From Budorcas taxicolor (taxonomy: Eukaryota; Chordata; Mammalia; Artiodactyla; Bovidae): 64,000 bases of DNA. The stretch lies in the NCBI RefSeq assembly GCF_023091745.1, contig NC_068925.1:1612001-1676000 (forward strand), written 5' to 3'. Shown one piece after another: positions 20,436 through 33,486 of this stretch. A program made the translations under genes and the position numbers. The notes under the pieces are model-generated. The model searched no databases. It was not told the origin of the DNA and saw nothing but the letters and a program-made list of their open reading frames with translations. The stretch's first letter is position 1. Every line of letters starts with the position of its first letter.

Positions 20436-22882
20436 TTGAGATGCGACGGGAACGCCGGGAACTCTTTCCCGACGAAGCAGGGAAAGGATCCCTCATCTCG
20501 AGCTACGAGGCGGAAACGGGGCTCCTCTGGATGTGGGCGGGACCCTCGTGATTCCTCTCGAGTGGAGAAGGCTATGTCGGGGAACTTCTTGATTTGCACC
20601 AAGGGTGTGAAGGACCCTTTCGAAGTTCCAGAGGTGAGGTGTGATCAGCCTCGAGACGCCTCAGCAGAAATGGGCCTCATCTCGCCTGGAGGGGAGAACC
20701 TCCTGGATTTTTTCGAGTTGCGGCAGGTCTTCTCGAGTTACGACGGGGACCTCAGAGACCCGCTCTGGTGGCCTCAGGAAAGGCCAGTCCCCATGCGAGT
20801 TGCTAGGGGACCTCTCGGGATTCCTCTCCCGTCCATGCCGGGGCCTCAGTCCTTGTGTGGAGTCGGAGTCGGAACCTGAGGATTCCTCTGCAGTGTTGCC
20901 ATGGATCTTGGGGTGCTTCTGAGTCTCCCCAGGGGAGTCAGGCCTCGTCTCGAGTGGGGGCATGCACGTGCGCTTTCCTCCCGAGCTGCAGCAGTAGTGT
21001 CACGCTTCCTGTCACGTGGATCAAGGGATCTGTGGCTTTCCCTCGAGGCTGTCCCTCGAGGCTTTCCCACGAGGCTTTCCCACAGGGCTGTGCCACGTGC
21101 CACCTTGGTGTGAGTCGATCCTCGGCGTGAAAGACGAGCCGGTGAAGGGAAAAGAGGTTCCTCTGGAATGGACTGAGACATCTGGGGGACTCTTGGAATG
21201 GTGGTACGACCCTGGAGTTCCTCTCGCCGTTCCTGTTGAGAGGGCCTCCTCTTGAGATGCGACGGGAACGACGGGAACTCTTTCCCGTCGAAGCAGTGAA
21301 AGGATCCCTCATCTCGAGCTACGAGGCGGAAACGGGGCTCCTCTGGATGTGGGCGGGACCCACGTGATTCCTCTCGAGTGGAGACGGGTAGGTCGGGGAA
21401 CTTCTTGATTTGCACCAAGGGTGTGAAGGACCCTTTCGAAGTTCCAGAGGTGAGGTGTGATCAGCCTCGAGACGCCTCAGTGGAAATGGGCCTCATCTCG
21501 CCTGGAGGGGAGAACCTCCTGGATTTTCTCGAGTTGCGGCAGGTCTTCTCGAGTTACGACGGGGACCACAGGGACCCGCTCTGCTGGCCTCAGGAAAGGC
21601 CAGTCCCCATGCGAGTTGCTAGGGGACCTCTCGGGATTCCTCTCCCGTCCATGCAGGGGCCTCAGTCCTTGTGTGGAGTCGGGGCCGGAACCTGAGGATT
21701 CCTCTCCAGTGTTGCCATGGATCTTGGGGTGCTTCTGAGTCTCCCCAGGGGAGTCAGGCCTCGTCTCGAGTGGGGGCATGCACGTGCGCTTTCCTCCCGA
21801 GCTGCAGCAGTAGTGTCACGCTTCCTGTCACGTGGATCAAGGGATCTGTGGCTTTCCCTCGAGGCTGTCCCTCGAGGCTTTCCCACGAGGCTTTCCCACA
21901 GGGCTGTGTCACGTGCCACCTTGGTGTGAGTCGATCCTCGGCGTGAAAGACGAGCCGGTGAAGGGAAAAGAGGTTCCTCTGGAATGGACTGAGACATCTG
22001 GGGGACTCTTGGAATGGTGGCACGACCCTGGAGTTCCTCTCGCCGTTCCTGTTGAGAGGGCCTCCTCTTGAGATGGGACGGGAAAGCCGGGAACTCTTTC
22101 CCGACGAAGCAGGGAAAGGATCCCTCATCTCGAGCTACGAGGCGGAAACAGGGCTCCTCTGGATGTGGGCGGGACCCTCGTGATTCCTCTCGAGTGGAGA
22201 CGGCTAGGTCGGGGAACTTCTTGATGTGCACCAAGGGTGTGAAGGACCCTTTCGAAGTTCAGAGGTGAGGTGTGATCAGCCTCGAGACGCCTCAGCGGAA
22301 ATGGGCCTCATCTCGCCTGGAGGGGAGAACCTCCTGGATTTTCTCGAGTTGCGGCAGGTCTTCTCGAGTTACGACGGGGACCTCAGGGACCCGCTCTGGT
22401 GGCCTCAGGAAAGGCCAGTCCCCATGCGAGTTGCTAGTGGACCTCTCGGGATTCCTCTCCCGTCCATGCCGGGGCCTCAGTCCTTCTGTGGAGTCGGGGC
22501 CGGAACCTGAGGATTCCTCTCCAGTGTTGCCATGGATCTTGGGGTGCTTCTGAGTCTCCCCAGGGGAGTCAGGCCTCGTCTCGAGTGGGGGCATGCACGT
22601 GCGCTTTCCTCCCGAGCTGCAGCAGTAGTGTCACGCTTCCTGTCACGTGGTTCAAGGGATCTGTGGCTTTCCCTCGAGGCTGTCCCTCGAGGCTTTCCCA
22701 CGAGGCTTTCCCACAGGGCTGTGCCACGTGCCACCTTGGTGTGAGTCGATCCTCGGCGTGAAAGTCGAGCCGGTGAAGGGAAAAGAGGTTCCTCTGGAAT
22801 GGACTGAGACATCTGGGGGACTCTTGGAATGGTGGCACGACCCTGGAGTTCCTCTCGCCGTTCCTGTTGAGAGGGCCTCCTC
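20436..22882. repeat. Trimer C copy 1, monomers u26-u28
   Basis: Starts are 20436, 21252 and 22068. First member (u26): GAGAAGGCTATG, CAGCAGAAATG, TTTTTTCGAG, CTCAGAGACC, GTCGGAGTCGG and CTCTGCAGTG. Second member (u27): GGGAACGACG, CCCGTCGAAG, CCCACGTGATT, GACGGGTAGG, CAGTGGAAATG, GACCACAGG and ATGCAGGGG. Third member (u28): GAGATGGGACGGG, GAAACAGGG, GATGTGCACC and the GAAGTTCAGAGG deletion (815 bp). The same order returns at 28593 and 40829, and its first two members at 26961. Confidence 0.85.
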
Positions 22883-25800
22883 TTGAGATGCGACGGGAAC
22901 GCCGGGAACTCTTTCACGACGAAGCAGGGAAAGGATCCCTCATCTCGAGCTACGAGGCGGAAACGGGACTCCTCTGGATGTGGGCGGGACCCTCGTGATT
23001 CCTCTCGAGTGGAGACGGGTATGTCGGGGAACTTCTTGATTTGCACCAAGGGTGTGAAGGACCCTTTCGAAGTTCAGAGGTGAGGTGTGATCAGCCTCGA
23101 GACGCCTCAGCGGAAATGGGCCTCATCTCGCCTGGAGGGGAGAACCTCCTGTATTTTCTCGAGTTGCGGCAGGTCTTCTCGAGTTACGACGGGGAACACA
23201 GGGACCCGCTCTGCTGGCCTCAGGAAAGGCCAGGCCCCATGCGAGTTGCTAGCGGACCACTCGGGATTCCTCTCCCGTCCATGCCGGGGCCTCAGTCCTT
23301 GTGTGGAGTCGGGGCCGGAACCTGAGGATTCCTCTCCAGTGTTGCCATGGATCTTGGGGTGCTTCTGAGTCTCCCCAGGGGAGTCAGGCCTCGGCTCGAG
23401 TGGGGGCATGCACGTTCGCTTTCCTCCCGAGCTGCAGCAGTAGTGTCACGCTTCCTGTCACATGGATCAAGGGTACTGTGGCTTTCCCTCGAGGCTGTCC
23501 CTCGAGGCTTTCCCACGAGGCTTTCCCACAGGGCTGTGCCACGTGCCACCTTGGTGTGAGTCGATCCTCGGCGTGAAAGACGAGCCGGTGAAGGGAAAAG
23601 AGGTTCCTCTGGAATGGACTGAGACATCTGGGGGACTCTTGGAATGGTGGCACGACCCTGGAGTTCCTCTCGCCGTTCCTGTTGAGAGGGCCTCCTCTTG
23701 AGATGCGACGGGAAGGCCGGGAAATCTTTCCCGACGAAGCAGGGAAAGGATCCCTCATCTCGAGCTACGAGGCGGAAACGGGGCTCCTGTGGATGTGGGC
23801 GGGACCCTCGTGATTCCTCTCGAGTGGAGACGGCTAGGTCGGGGAACTTCTTGATTTGCACCAAGGGTGTGAAGGAGCCTTTCGAAGTTCCAGAGGTGAG
23901 GTGTGATCAGCCTCGAGACGCCTCAGCGGAAATGGGCCTCATCTCGCCTGGAGGGGAGAACCTCCTGGATTTTCTCGAGTTGCGGCAGGTCTTCTCGAGT
24001 TACGACGGGGACCTCAGGGACCCGCTCTGGTGGCCTCAGGAAAGGCCAGTCCCCATGCGAGTTGCTAGGGGACCTCTCGGGATTCCTCTCCCGTCCATGC
24101 CGGGGCCTCAGTCCTTGTGTGGAGTCGGGGCCGGAACCTGAGGATTCCTCTCCAGTGTTGCCATGGATCTTGGGGTGCTTCTGAGTCTCCCCAGGGGAGT
24201 CAGGCCTCGTCTCGAGTGGGGGCATGCACGTGCGCTTTCCTCCCGAGCTGCAGCAGTAGTGTCACGCTTCCTGTCACGTGGATCAAGGGATCTGTGGCTT
24301 TCCCTCGAGGCTGTCCCTCGAGGCTTTCCCACGAGGCTTTCCCACAGGGCTGTGCCACGTGCCACCTTGGTGTGAGTCGATCCTCGGCGTGAAAGACGAG
24401 CCGGTGAAGGGAAAAGAGGTTCCTCTGGAATGGACTGAGACATCTGGGGGACTCTTGGAATGGTGGCACGACCCTGGAGTTCCTCTCGCCGTTCCTGTTG
24501 AGAGGGCCTCCTCTTGAGTTGCGACGGGAACGCCGGGAACTCTTTCCCGACGAAGCAGGGAAAGGATCCCTCATCTCGAGCTACGAGGCGGAAACGGGGC
24601 TCCTCTGGATGTGGGCGGGACCCTCGTGATTCCTCTCGAGTGGAGACGGCTAGGTCGGGGAACTTCTTGATGTGCACCAAGGGTGTGAAGGACCCTTTCG
24701 AAGTTCAGAGGTGAGGTGTGATCAGCCTTGAGACGCCTCAGCGGAAATGGGCCTCATCTCGCCTGGAGGGGAGAACCTCCTGGATTTTCTCGAGTTGCGG
24801 CAGGTCTTCTCGAGTTACGACGGGGACCTCAGGGACCCGCTCTGGTGGCCTCAGGAAAGGCCAGTCCCCATGCGAGTTGCTAGGGGACCTCTCGGGATTC
24901 CTCTCCCGTCCATGCCGGGGCCTCAGTCCTTGTGTGGAGTCGGGGCCGGAACCTGAGGATTCCTCTCCAGTGTTGCCATGGATCTTGGGGTGCTTCTGAG
25001 TCTCCCCAGGGATGTCAGGCCTCGTCTCGAGTGGGGGCATGCACGTGCGCTTTCCTCCCGAGCTGCAGCAGTAGTGTCACGCTTCCTGTCACGTGGATCA
25101 AGGGATCTGTGGCTTTCCCTCGATGCTGTCCCTCGAGGCTTTCCCACGAGGCTTTCCCACAGGGCTGTGACACGTGCCACCTTGGTGTGAGTCGATCCTC
25201 GGCGTGAAAGACGAGCCGGTGAAGGGAAAAGAGGTTCCTCTGGAATGGACTGACACATCTGGGGGACTCTTGGAATGGTGGCATGACCCTGGAGTTCCTC
25301 TCGCCGTTCCTGTTGAGAGGGCCTCCTCTTGAGATGCGACGGGAACGCCGGGAACTCTTTCCCGACGAAGCAGGGAAAGGATCCCTCATCTCGAGCTACG
25401 AGGCGGAAACGGGGCTCCTGTGGATGTGGGCGGGACCCTCGTGATTCCTCTCGAGTGGAGACGGCTAGGTCGGGGAACTTCTTGATGTGCACCAAGGGTG
25501 TGAAGGACCCTTTCGAAGTTCCAGAGGTGAGGTGTGATCAGCCTCGAGACGCCTCAGCGCAAATGGGCCTCATCTCGCCTGGAGGGGAGAACCTCCTGGA
25601 TTTTTTCGAGTTGCGGCAGGTCTTCTCGAGTTACGATGGGGACCTCAGGGACCCGCTCTGGTGGCCTCAGGAAAGGCCAGTCCCCATGCGAGTTGCTAGG
25701 GGACCTCTCGGGATTCCTCTCCCGTCCATGCCGGGGCCTCAGTCCTTGTGTGGAGTCGGGGCCGGAACCTGAGGATTCCTCTCCAGTGTTGCCATGGATC

Positions 25801-26960
25801 TTGGGGTGCTTCTGAGTCTCCCCAGCGGAGTCAGGCCTCGTCTCGAGTGGGGGCATGCACGTGCGCTTTCCTCCCGAGCTGCAGCAGTAGTGTCATGCTT
25901 CCTGTCACGTGGATCAAGGGATCTGTGGCTTTCCCTCGAGGCTGTCCCTAGAGGCTTTCCCACGAGGCTTTCCCACAGGGCTGTGCCACGTGCCACCTTG
26001 GTGTGAGTCGATCCTCGGCGTGAAAGACGAGCCGGTGAAGGGAAAAGAGGTTCCTCTGGAATGGACTGAGACATCTGGGGGACTCTTGGAATGGTGGCAC
26101 GACCCTGGAGTTCCTCTCGCCGTTCCTGTTGAGAGGGCCTCCTCTTGAGATGCGACGGGAACGCCGGGAACTCTTTCCCGACGAAGCAGGGAAAGGATCC
26201 CTCATCTCGAGCTACGAGGCGGAAACGGGGCTCCTCTGGATGTGGGCGGGACCCTCGTGATTCCTCTCGAGTGGAGACGGCTAGGTCGGGGAACTTCTTG
26301 ATTTGCACCAAGGGTGTGAAGGACCCTTTCGAAGTTCCAGAGGTGAGGTGTGATCAGCCTCGAGACGCCTCAGCGGAAATGGGCCTCATCTCGCCTGGAG
26401 GGGAGAACCTCCTGGATTTTCTCGAGTTGCGGCAGGTCTTCTCGAGTTACGACGGGGACCTCAGGGACCCGCTCTGGTGGCCTCAGGAAAGGCCAGTCCC
26501 CATGCGAGTTGCTAGGGGACCTCTCGGGATTCCTCTCCCGTCCATGCCGGGGCCTCAGTCCTTGTGTGGAGTCGGGGCCGGAACCTGAGGATTCCTCTCC
26601 AGTGTTGCCATGGATCTTGGGGTGCTTCTGAGTCTCCCCAGCGGAGTCAGGCCTCGTCTCGAGTGGGGGCATGCACGTGCGCTTTCCTCCCGAGCTGCAG
26701 CAGTAGTGTCACGCTTCCTGTCACGTGGATCAAGGGATCTGTGGCTTTCCCTCGAGGCTGTCCCTCGAGGCTTTCCCACGAGGCTTTCCCACAGGGCTGT
26801 GCCACGTGCCACCTTGGTGTGAGTCGATCCTCGGCGTGAAAGACGAGCCGGTGAAGGGAAAAGAGGTTCCTCTGGAATGGACTGAGACATCTGGGGGACT
26901 CTTGGAATGGTGGCACGACCCTGGAGTTCCTCTCGCCGTTCCTGTAGAGAGGGCCTCCTC
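22883..26960. repeat. Mixed middle-domain monomers u29-u33
   Basis: Starts are 22883, 23698, 24514, 25329 and 26145. u29 is a mosaic: its first part matches the u10/u41 type (TTTCACGACG, ACGGGACTCC, GAAGTTCAGAGG), and its second part matches the u17/u44 type (GGGAACACAGG, CCAGGCCCC, AAGGGTACTG). u30 is nearly identical to u45 (35935). u31 starts GAGTTGCGACG, a variant shared only with u40, and carries the one-base deletion. u32 resembles u21 (CAGCGCAAATG, TTTTTTCGAG, AGCGGAGTC). u33 resembles u25 and leads into the next C block. Confidence 0.75.
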
Positions 26961-28592
26961 TTGAGATGCGACGGGAACGCCGGGAACTCTTTCCCGACGA
27001 AGCAGGGAAAGGATCCCTCATCTCGAGCTACGAGGCGGAAACGGGGCTCCTCTGGATGTGGGCGGGACCCTCGTGATTCCTCTCGAGTGGAGAAGGCTAT
27101 GTCGGGGAACTTCTTGATTTGCACCAAGGGTGTGAAGGACCCTTTCGAAGTTCCAGAGGTGAGGTGTGATCAGCCTCGAGACGCCTCAGCAGAAATGGGC
27201 CTCATCTCGCCTGGAGGGGAGAACCTCCTGGATTTTTTCGAGTTGCGGCAGGTCTTCTCGAGTTACGACGGGGACCTCAGAGACCCGCTCTGGTGGCCTC
27301 AGGAAAGGCCAGTCCCCATGCGAGTTGCTAGGGGACCTCTCGGGATTCCTCTCCCGTCCATGCCGGGGCCTCAGTCCTTGTGTGGAGTCGGAGTCGGAAC
27401 CTGAGGATTCCTCTGCAGTGTTGCCATGGATCTTGGGGTGCTTCTGAGTCTCCCCAGGGGAGTCAGGCCTCGTCTCGAGTGGGGCCATGCACGTGCGCTT
27501 TCCTCCCGAGCTGCAGCAGTAGTGTCACGCTTCCTGTCACGTGGATCAAGGGATCTGTGGCTTTCCCTCGAGGCTGTCCCTCGAGGCTTTCCCACGAGGC
27601 TTTCCCACAGGGCTGTGCCACGTGCCACCTTGGTGTGAGTCGATCCTCGGCGTGAAAGACGAGCCGGTGAAGGGAAAAGAGGTTCCTCTGGAATGGACTG
27701 AGACATCTGGGGGACTCTTGGAATGGTGGTACGACCCTGGAGTTCCTCTCGCCGTTCCTGTTGAGAGGGCCTCCTCTTGAGATGCGACGGGAACGACGGG
27801 AACTCTTTCCCGTCGAAGCAGTGAAAGGATCCCTCATCTCGAGCTACGAGGCGGAAACGGGGCTCCTCTGGATGTGGGCGGGACCCACGTGATTCCTCTC
27901 GAGTGGAGACGGGTAGGTCGGGGAACTTCTTGATTTGCACCAAGGGTGTGAAGGACCCTTTCGAAGTTCCAGAGGTGAGGTGTGATCAGCCTCGAGACGC
28001 CTCAGCGGAAATGGGCCTCATCTCGCCTGGAGGGGAGAACCTCCTGGATTTTCTCGAGTTGCGGCAGGTCTTCTCGAGTTACGACGGGGACCACAGGGAC
28101 CCGCTCTGCTGGCCTCAGGAAAGGCCAGTCCCCATGCGAGTTGCTAGGGGACCTCTCGGGATTCCTCTCCCGTCCATGCCGGGGCCTCAGTCCTTGTGTG
28201 GAGTCGGGGCCGGAACCTGAGGATTCCTCTCCAGTGTTGCCATGGATCTTGGGGTGCTTCTGAGTCTCCCCAGGGGAGTCAGGCCTCGTCTCGAGTGGGG
28301 GCATGCACGTGCGCTTTCCTCCCGAGCTGCAGCAGTAGTGTCACGCTTCCTGTCACGTGGATCAAGGGATCTGTGGCTTTCCCTCGAGGCTGTCCCTCGA
28401 GGCTTTCCCACGAGGCTTTCCCACAGGGCTGTGCCACGTGCCACCTTGGTGTGAGTCGATCCTCGGCGTGAAAGACGAGCCGGTGAAGGGAAAAGAGGTT
28501 CCTCTGGAATGGACTGAGACATCTGGGGGACTCTTGGAATGGTGGCACGACCCTGGAGTTCCTCTCGCCGTTCCTGTAGAGAGGGCCTCCTC
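26961..28592. repeat. Trimer C copy 2, first two members only (u34-u35)
   Basis: Starts are 26961 and 27777. u34 matches u26 and u35 matches u27 at an offset of 6525 bp. Differences seen include GGGGCCATGC near 27483 and, in u35, CAGCGGAAATG and ATGCCGGGG where the other copies have CAGTGG and ATGCAGGGG. No third member follows: the next unit is another first member (u36). The segment 26643-28005 matches 28275-29637 at 1632 bp with one difference seen (GCGGCACGTC at about 28882), so this dimer looks like a recent tandem duplication. Confidence 0.82.
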
Positions 28593-31039
28593 TTGAGATG
28601 CGACGGGAACGCCGGGAACTCTTTCCCGACGAAGCAGGGAAAGGATCCCTCATCTCGAGCTACGAGGCGGAAACGGGGCTCCTCTGGATGTGGGCGGGAC
28701 CCTCGTGATTCCTCTCGAGTGGAGAAGGCTATGTCGGGGAACTTCTTGATTTGCACCAAGGGTGTGAAGGACCCTTTCGAAGTTCCAGAGGTGAGGTGTG
28801 ATCAGCCTCGAGACGCCTCAGCAGAAATGGGCCTCATCTCGCCTGGAGGGGAGAACCTCCTGGATTTTTTCGAGTTGCGGCACGTCTTCTCGAGTTACGA
28901 CGGGGACCTCAGAGACCCGCTCTGGTGGCCTCAGGAAAGGCCAGTCCCCATGCGAGTTGCTAGGGGACCTCTCGGGATTCCTCTCCCGTCCATGCCGGGG
29001 CCTCAGTCCTTGTGTGGAGTCGGAGTCGGAACCTGAGGATTCCTCTGCAGTGTTGCCATGGATCTTGGGGTGCTTCTGAGTCTCCCCAGGGGAGTCAGGC
29101 CTCGTCTCGAGTGGGGCCATGCACGTGCGCTTTCCTCCCGAGCTGCAGCAGTAGTGTCACGCTTCCTGTCACGTGGATCAAGGGATCTGTGGCTTTCCCT
29201 CGAGGCTGTCCCTCGAGGCTTTCCCACGAGGCTTTCCCACAGGGCTGTGCCACGTGCCACCTTGGTGTGAGTCGATCCTCGGCGTGAAAGACGAGCCGGT
29301 GAAGGGAAAAGAGGTTCCTCTGGAATGGACTGAGACATCTGGGGGACTCTTGGAATGGTGGTACGACCCTGGAGTTCCTCTCGCCGTTCCTGTTGAGAGG
29401 GCCTCCTCTTGAGATGCGACGGGAACGACGGGAACTCTTTCCCGTCGAAGCAGTGAAAGGATCCCTCATCTCGAGCTACGAGGCGGAAACGGGGCTCCTC
29501 TGGATGTGGGCGGGACCCACGTGATTCCTCTCGAGTGGAGACGGGTAGGTCGGGGAACTTCTTGATTTGCACCAAGGGTGTGAAGGACCCTTTCGAAGTT
29601 CCAGAGGTGAGGTGTGATCAGCCTCGAGACGCCTCAGTGGAAATGGGCCTCATCTCGCCTGGAGGGGAGAACCTCCTGGATTTTCTCGAGTTGCGGCAGG
29701 TCTTCTCGAGTTACGACGGGGACCACAGGGACCCGCTCTGCTGGCCTCAGGAAAGGCCAGTCCCCATGCGAGTTGCTAGGGGACCTCTCGGGATTCCTCT
29801 CCCGTCCATGCAGGGGCCTCAGTCCTTGTGTGGAGTCGGGGCCGGAACCTGAGGATTCCTCTCCAGTGTTGCCATGGATCTTGGGGTGCTTCTGAGTCTC
29901 CCCAGGGGAGTCAGGCCTCGTCTCGAGTGGGGGCATGCACGTGCGCTTTCCTCCCGAGCTGCAGCAGTAGTGTCACGCTTCCTGTCACGTGGATCAAGGG
30001 ATCTGTGGCTTTCCCTCGAGGCTGTCCCTCGAGGCTTTCCCACGAGGCTTTCCCACAGGGCTGTGCCACGTGCCACCTTGGTGTGAGTCGATCCTCGGCG
30101 TGAAAGACGAGCCGGTGAAGGGAAAAGAGTTTCCTCTGGAATGGACTGAGACATCTGGGGGACTCTTGGAATGGTGGCACGACCCTGGAGTTCCTCTCGC
30201 CGTTCCTGTTGAGAGGGCCTCCTCTTGAGATGGGACGGGAAAGCCGGGAACTCTTTCCCGACGAAGCAGGGAAAGGATCCCTCATCTCGAGCTACGAGGC
30301 GGAAACAGGGCTCCTCTGGATGTGGGCGGGACCCTCGTGATTCCTCTCGAGTGGAGACGGCTAGGTCGGGGAACTTCTTGATGTGCACCAAGGGTGTGAA
30401 GGACCCTTTCGAAGTTCAGAGGTGAGGTGTGATCAGCCTCGAGACGCCTCAGCGGAAATGGGCCTCATCTCGCCTGGAGGGGAGAACCTCCTGGATTTTC
30501 TCGAGTTGCGGCAGGTCTTCTCGAGTTACGACGGGGACCTCAGGGACCCGCTCTGGTGGCCTCAGGAAAGGCCAGTCCCCATGCGAGTTGCTAGGGGACC
30601 TCTCGGGATTCGTCTCCCGTCCATGCCGGGGCCTCAGTCCTTGTGTGGAGTCGGGGCCGGAACCTGAGGATTCCTCTCCAGTGTTGCCATGGATCTTGGG
30701 GTGCTTCTGAGTCTCCCCAGGGGAGTCAGGCCTCGTTTCGAGTGGGGGCATGCACGTGCAATTTCCTCCCGAGCTGCAGCAGTAGTGTCACGCTTCCTGT
30801 CACGTGGATCAAGGGATCTGTGGCTTTCCCTCGAGGCTGTCCCTCGAGGCTTTCCCACGAGGCTTTCCCACAGGGCTGTGCCACGTGCCACCTTGGTGTG
30901 AGTCGATCCTCGGCGTGAAAGACGAGCCGGTGAAGGGAAAAGAGGTTCCTCTGGAATGGACTGAGACATCTGGGGGACTCTTGGAATGGTGGCACGACCC
31001 TGGAGTTCCTCTCGCCGTTCCTGTTGAGAGGGCCTCCTC
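28593..31039. repeat. Trimer C copy 3, monomers u36-u38
   Basis: Starts are 28593, 29409 and 30225. u36 and u37 match u34 and u35 at 1632 bp. u38 matches u28 in its first part, including GAGATGGGACGGG, GAAACAGGG and the GAAGTTCAGAGG deletion (815 bp). The second half of u38 differs from u28: it has GGGATTCGTCTC near 30608, CGTTTCGAG and GTGCAATTTCC near 30735-30765. Confidence 0.82.
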
Positions 31040-33486
31040 TTGAGATGCGACGGGAAGGCCGGGAACTCTTTCCCGACGAAGCAGGGAAAGGATCCCTCAT
31101 CTCAAGCTACGAGGCGGAAACGGGGCTCCTCTAGATGTGGGCGGGACTCTCGTGATTCCTCTCGAGTGGAGACGGCTAGGTCGGGGAACTTCTTGATTTG
31201 CACCAAGGGTGTGAAGGACTCTTTCAAAGTTCCAGAGGTGAGGTGTGATCTGCCTCGAGACGCCTCAGCGGAAATGGGCCTCATCTCGCCTGGAGGGGAG
31301 AACCTCCTGTATTTTCTCGAGTTGCGGCAGGTCTTCTCGAGTTACGACGGGGAACACAGGGACCCGCTCTGGTGGCCTCAGGAAAGGCCAGGCCCCATGC
31401 GAGTTGCTAGCGGACCACTCGGGATTCCTCTCCCGTCCATGCCGGGGCCTCAGTCCTTGTGTGGAGTCGGGGCCGGAACCTGAGGATTCCTCTCCAGTGT
31501 TGCCATGGATCTTGGGGTGCTTCTGAGTCTCCCCAGGGGAGTCAGGCCTCGGCTCGAGTGGGGGCATGCACGTTCGCTTTCCTCCCGAGCTGCAGCAGTA
31601 GTGTCACGCTTCCTGTCACGTGGATCAAGGGTACTGTGGCTTTCCCTCGAGGCTGTCCCTCGAGGCTTTCCCACGAGGCTTTCCCACAGGGCTGTGCCAC
31701 GTGCCACCTTGGTGTGAGTCGATCCTCGGCGTGAAAGACGAGCCGGTGAAGGGAAAAGAGGTTCCTCTGGAATGGACTGAGACATCTGGGGGACTCTTGG
31801 AATGGTGGCACGACCCTGGAGTTCCTCTCGCCGTTCCTGTTGAGAGGGCCTCCTCTTGAGTTGCGACGGGAACGCCGGGAACTCTTTCCCGACGAAGCAG
31901 GGAAAGGATCCCTCATCTCGAGCTACGAGGCGGAAACGGGGCTCCTCTGGATGTGGGCGGGACCCTCGTGATTCCTCTCGAGTGGAGACGGGAATGTCGG
32001 GGAACTTCTTGATTTGCACCAAGGGTGTGAAGGCCCCTTTCGAAGTTCCAGAGGTGAGGTGTGATCAGCCTCGAGACGCCTCAGCGGAAATGGGCCTCAT
32101 CTCGCCTCGAGGGGAGAACCTCCTGGATTTTCTCGAGTTGCGGCAGGTCTTCTCGAGTTACGACGGGGACCTCAGGGACCCGCTCTGGTGGCCTCAGGAA
32201 AGGCCAGTCCCCATGCGAGTTGCTAGGGGACCTCTCGGGATTCCTCTCCCGTCCATGCCGGGGCCTCAGTCCTTGTGTGGAGTCGGGGCCGGAACCTGAG
32301 GATTCCTCTCCAGTGTTGCCATGGATCTTGGGGTGCTTCTGAGTCTCCCCAGGGGAGTCAGGCCTCGTCTCGAGTGGGGGCATGCACGTGCACTTTCCTC
32401 CCGAGCTGCAGCAGTAGTGTCACGCTTCCTGTCACGTGGTTCAAGGGATCTGTGGCTTTCCCTCGAGGCTGTCCCTCGAGGCTTTCCCACGAGGCTTTCC
32501 CACAGGGCTGTGCCACGTGCCACCTTGGTGTGAGTCGATCCTCGGCGTGAAAGTCGAGCCGGTGAAGGGAAAAGAGGTTCCTCTGGAATGGACTGAGACA
32601 TCTGGGGGACTCTTGGAATGGTGGCACGACCCTGGAGTTCCTCTCGCCGTTCCTGTTGAGAGGGCCTCCTCTTGAGATGCGACGGGAACGCCGGGAACTC
32701 TTTCACGACGAAGCAGGGAAAGGATCCCTCATCTCGAGCTACGAGGCGGAAACGGGACTCCTCTGGATGTGGGCGGGACCCTCGTGATTCCTCTCGAGTG
32801 GAGACGGGTATGTCGGGGAACTTCTTGATTTGCACCAAGGGTGTGAAGGACCCTTTCGAAGTTCAGAGGTGAGGTGTGATCAGCCTCGAGACGCCTCAGC
32901 GGAAATGGGCCTCATCTCGCCTGGAGGGGAGAACCTCCTGGATTTTCTCGAGTTGCGGCAGGTCTTCTCGAGTTACGATGGGGACCTCAGGGACCCGCTC
33001 TGGTGGCCTCAGGAAAGGCCAGTCCCCATGGGAGTTGCTAGGGGACCTCTCGGGATTCCTCTCCCGTCCATGCCGGGGCCTCAGTCCTTGTGTGGAGTCG
33101 GGGCCGGAACCTGAGGATTCCTCTCCAGTGTTGCCATGGATCTTGGGGTGCTTCTGAGTCTCCCTAGTGGAGTCAGGCCTCGTCTCGAGTGGGGGCATGC
33201 ACGTGCACTTTCCTCCCGAGCTGCAGCAGTAGTGTCACGCTTCCTGTCACGTGGATCAAGGGATCTGTGGCTTTCCCTCGAGGCTGTCCCTCGAGGCTTT
33301 CCCACGAGGCTTTCCCACAGGGCTGTGCCACGTGCCACCTTGGTGTGAGTCGATCCTCGGCGTGAAAGACGAGCCGGTGAAGGGAAAAGAGGTTCCTCTG
33401 GAATGGACTGAGACATCTGGGGGACTCTTGGAATGGTGGCACGACCCTGGAGTTCCTCTCGCCGTTCCTGTTGAGAGGGCCTCCTC
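31040..33486. repeat. Middle-domain monomers u39-u41
   Basis: Starts are 31040, 31856 and 32672. u39 is of the trimer G third-member type (TCTAGATG, GGGACTCTCG, TGATCTGCC, GGGAACACAGG) and has lost TTCGAA (TTTCAAAG). u40 shares GAGTTGCGACG with u31 and ends with CACGTGGTTCAAG and AAAGTCGAGCC. u41 shares with u10 and u29 the combination TTTCACGACG, ACGGGACTCC and GAAGTTCAGAGG (815 bp), so the u40-u41 junction preserves the same order seen at u9-u10, u13-u14 and u28-u29. Confidence 0.75.
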
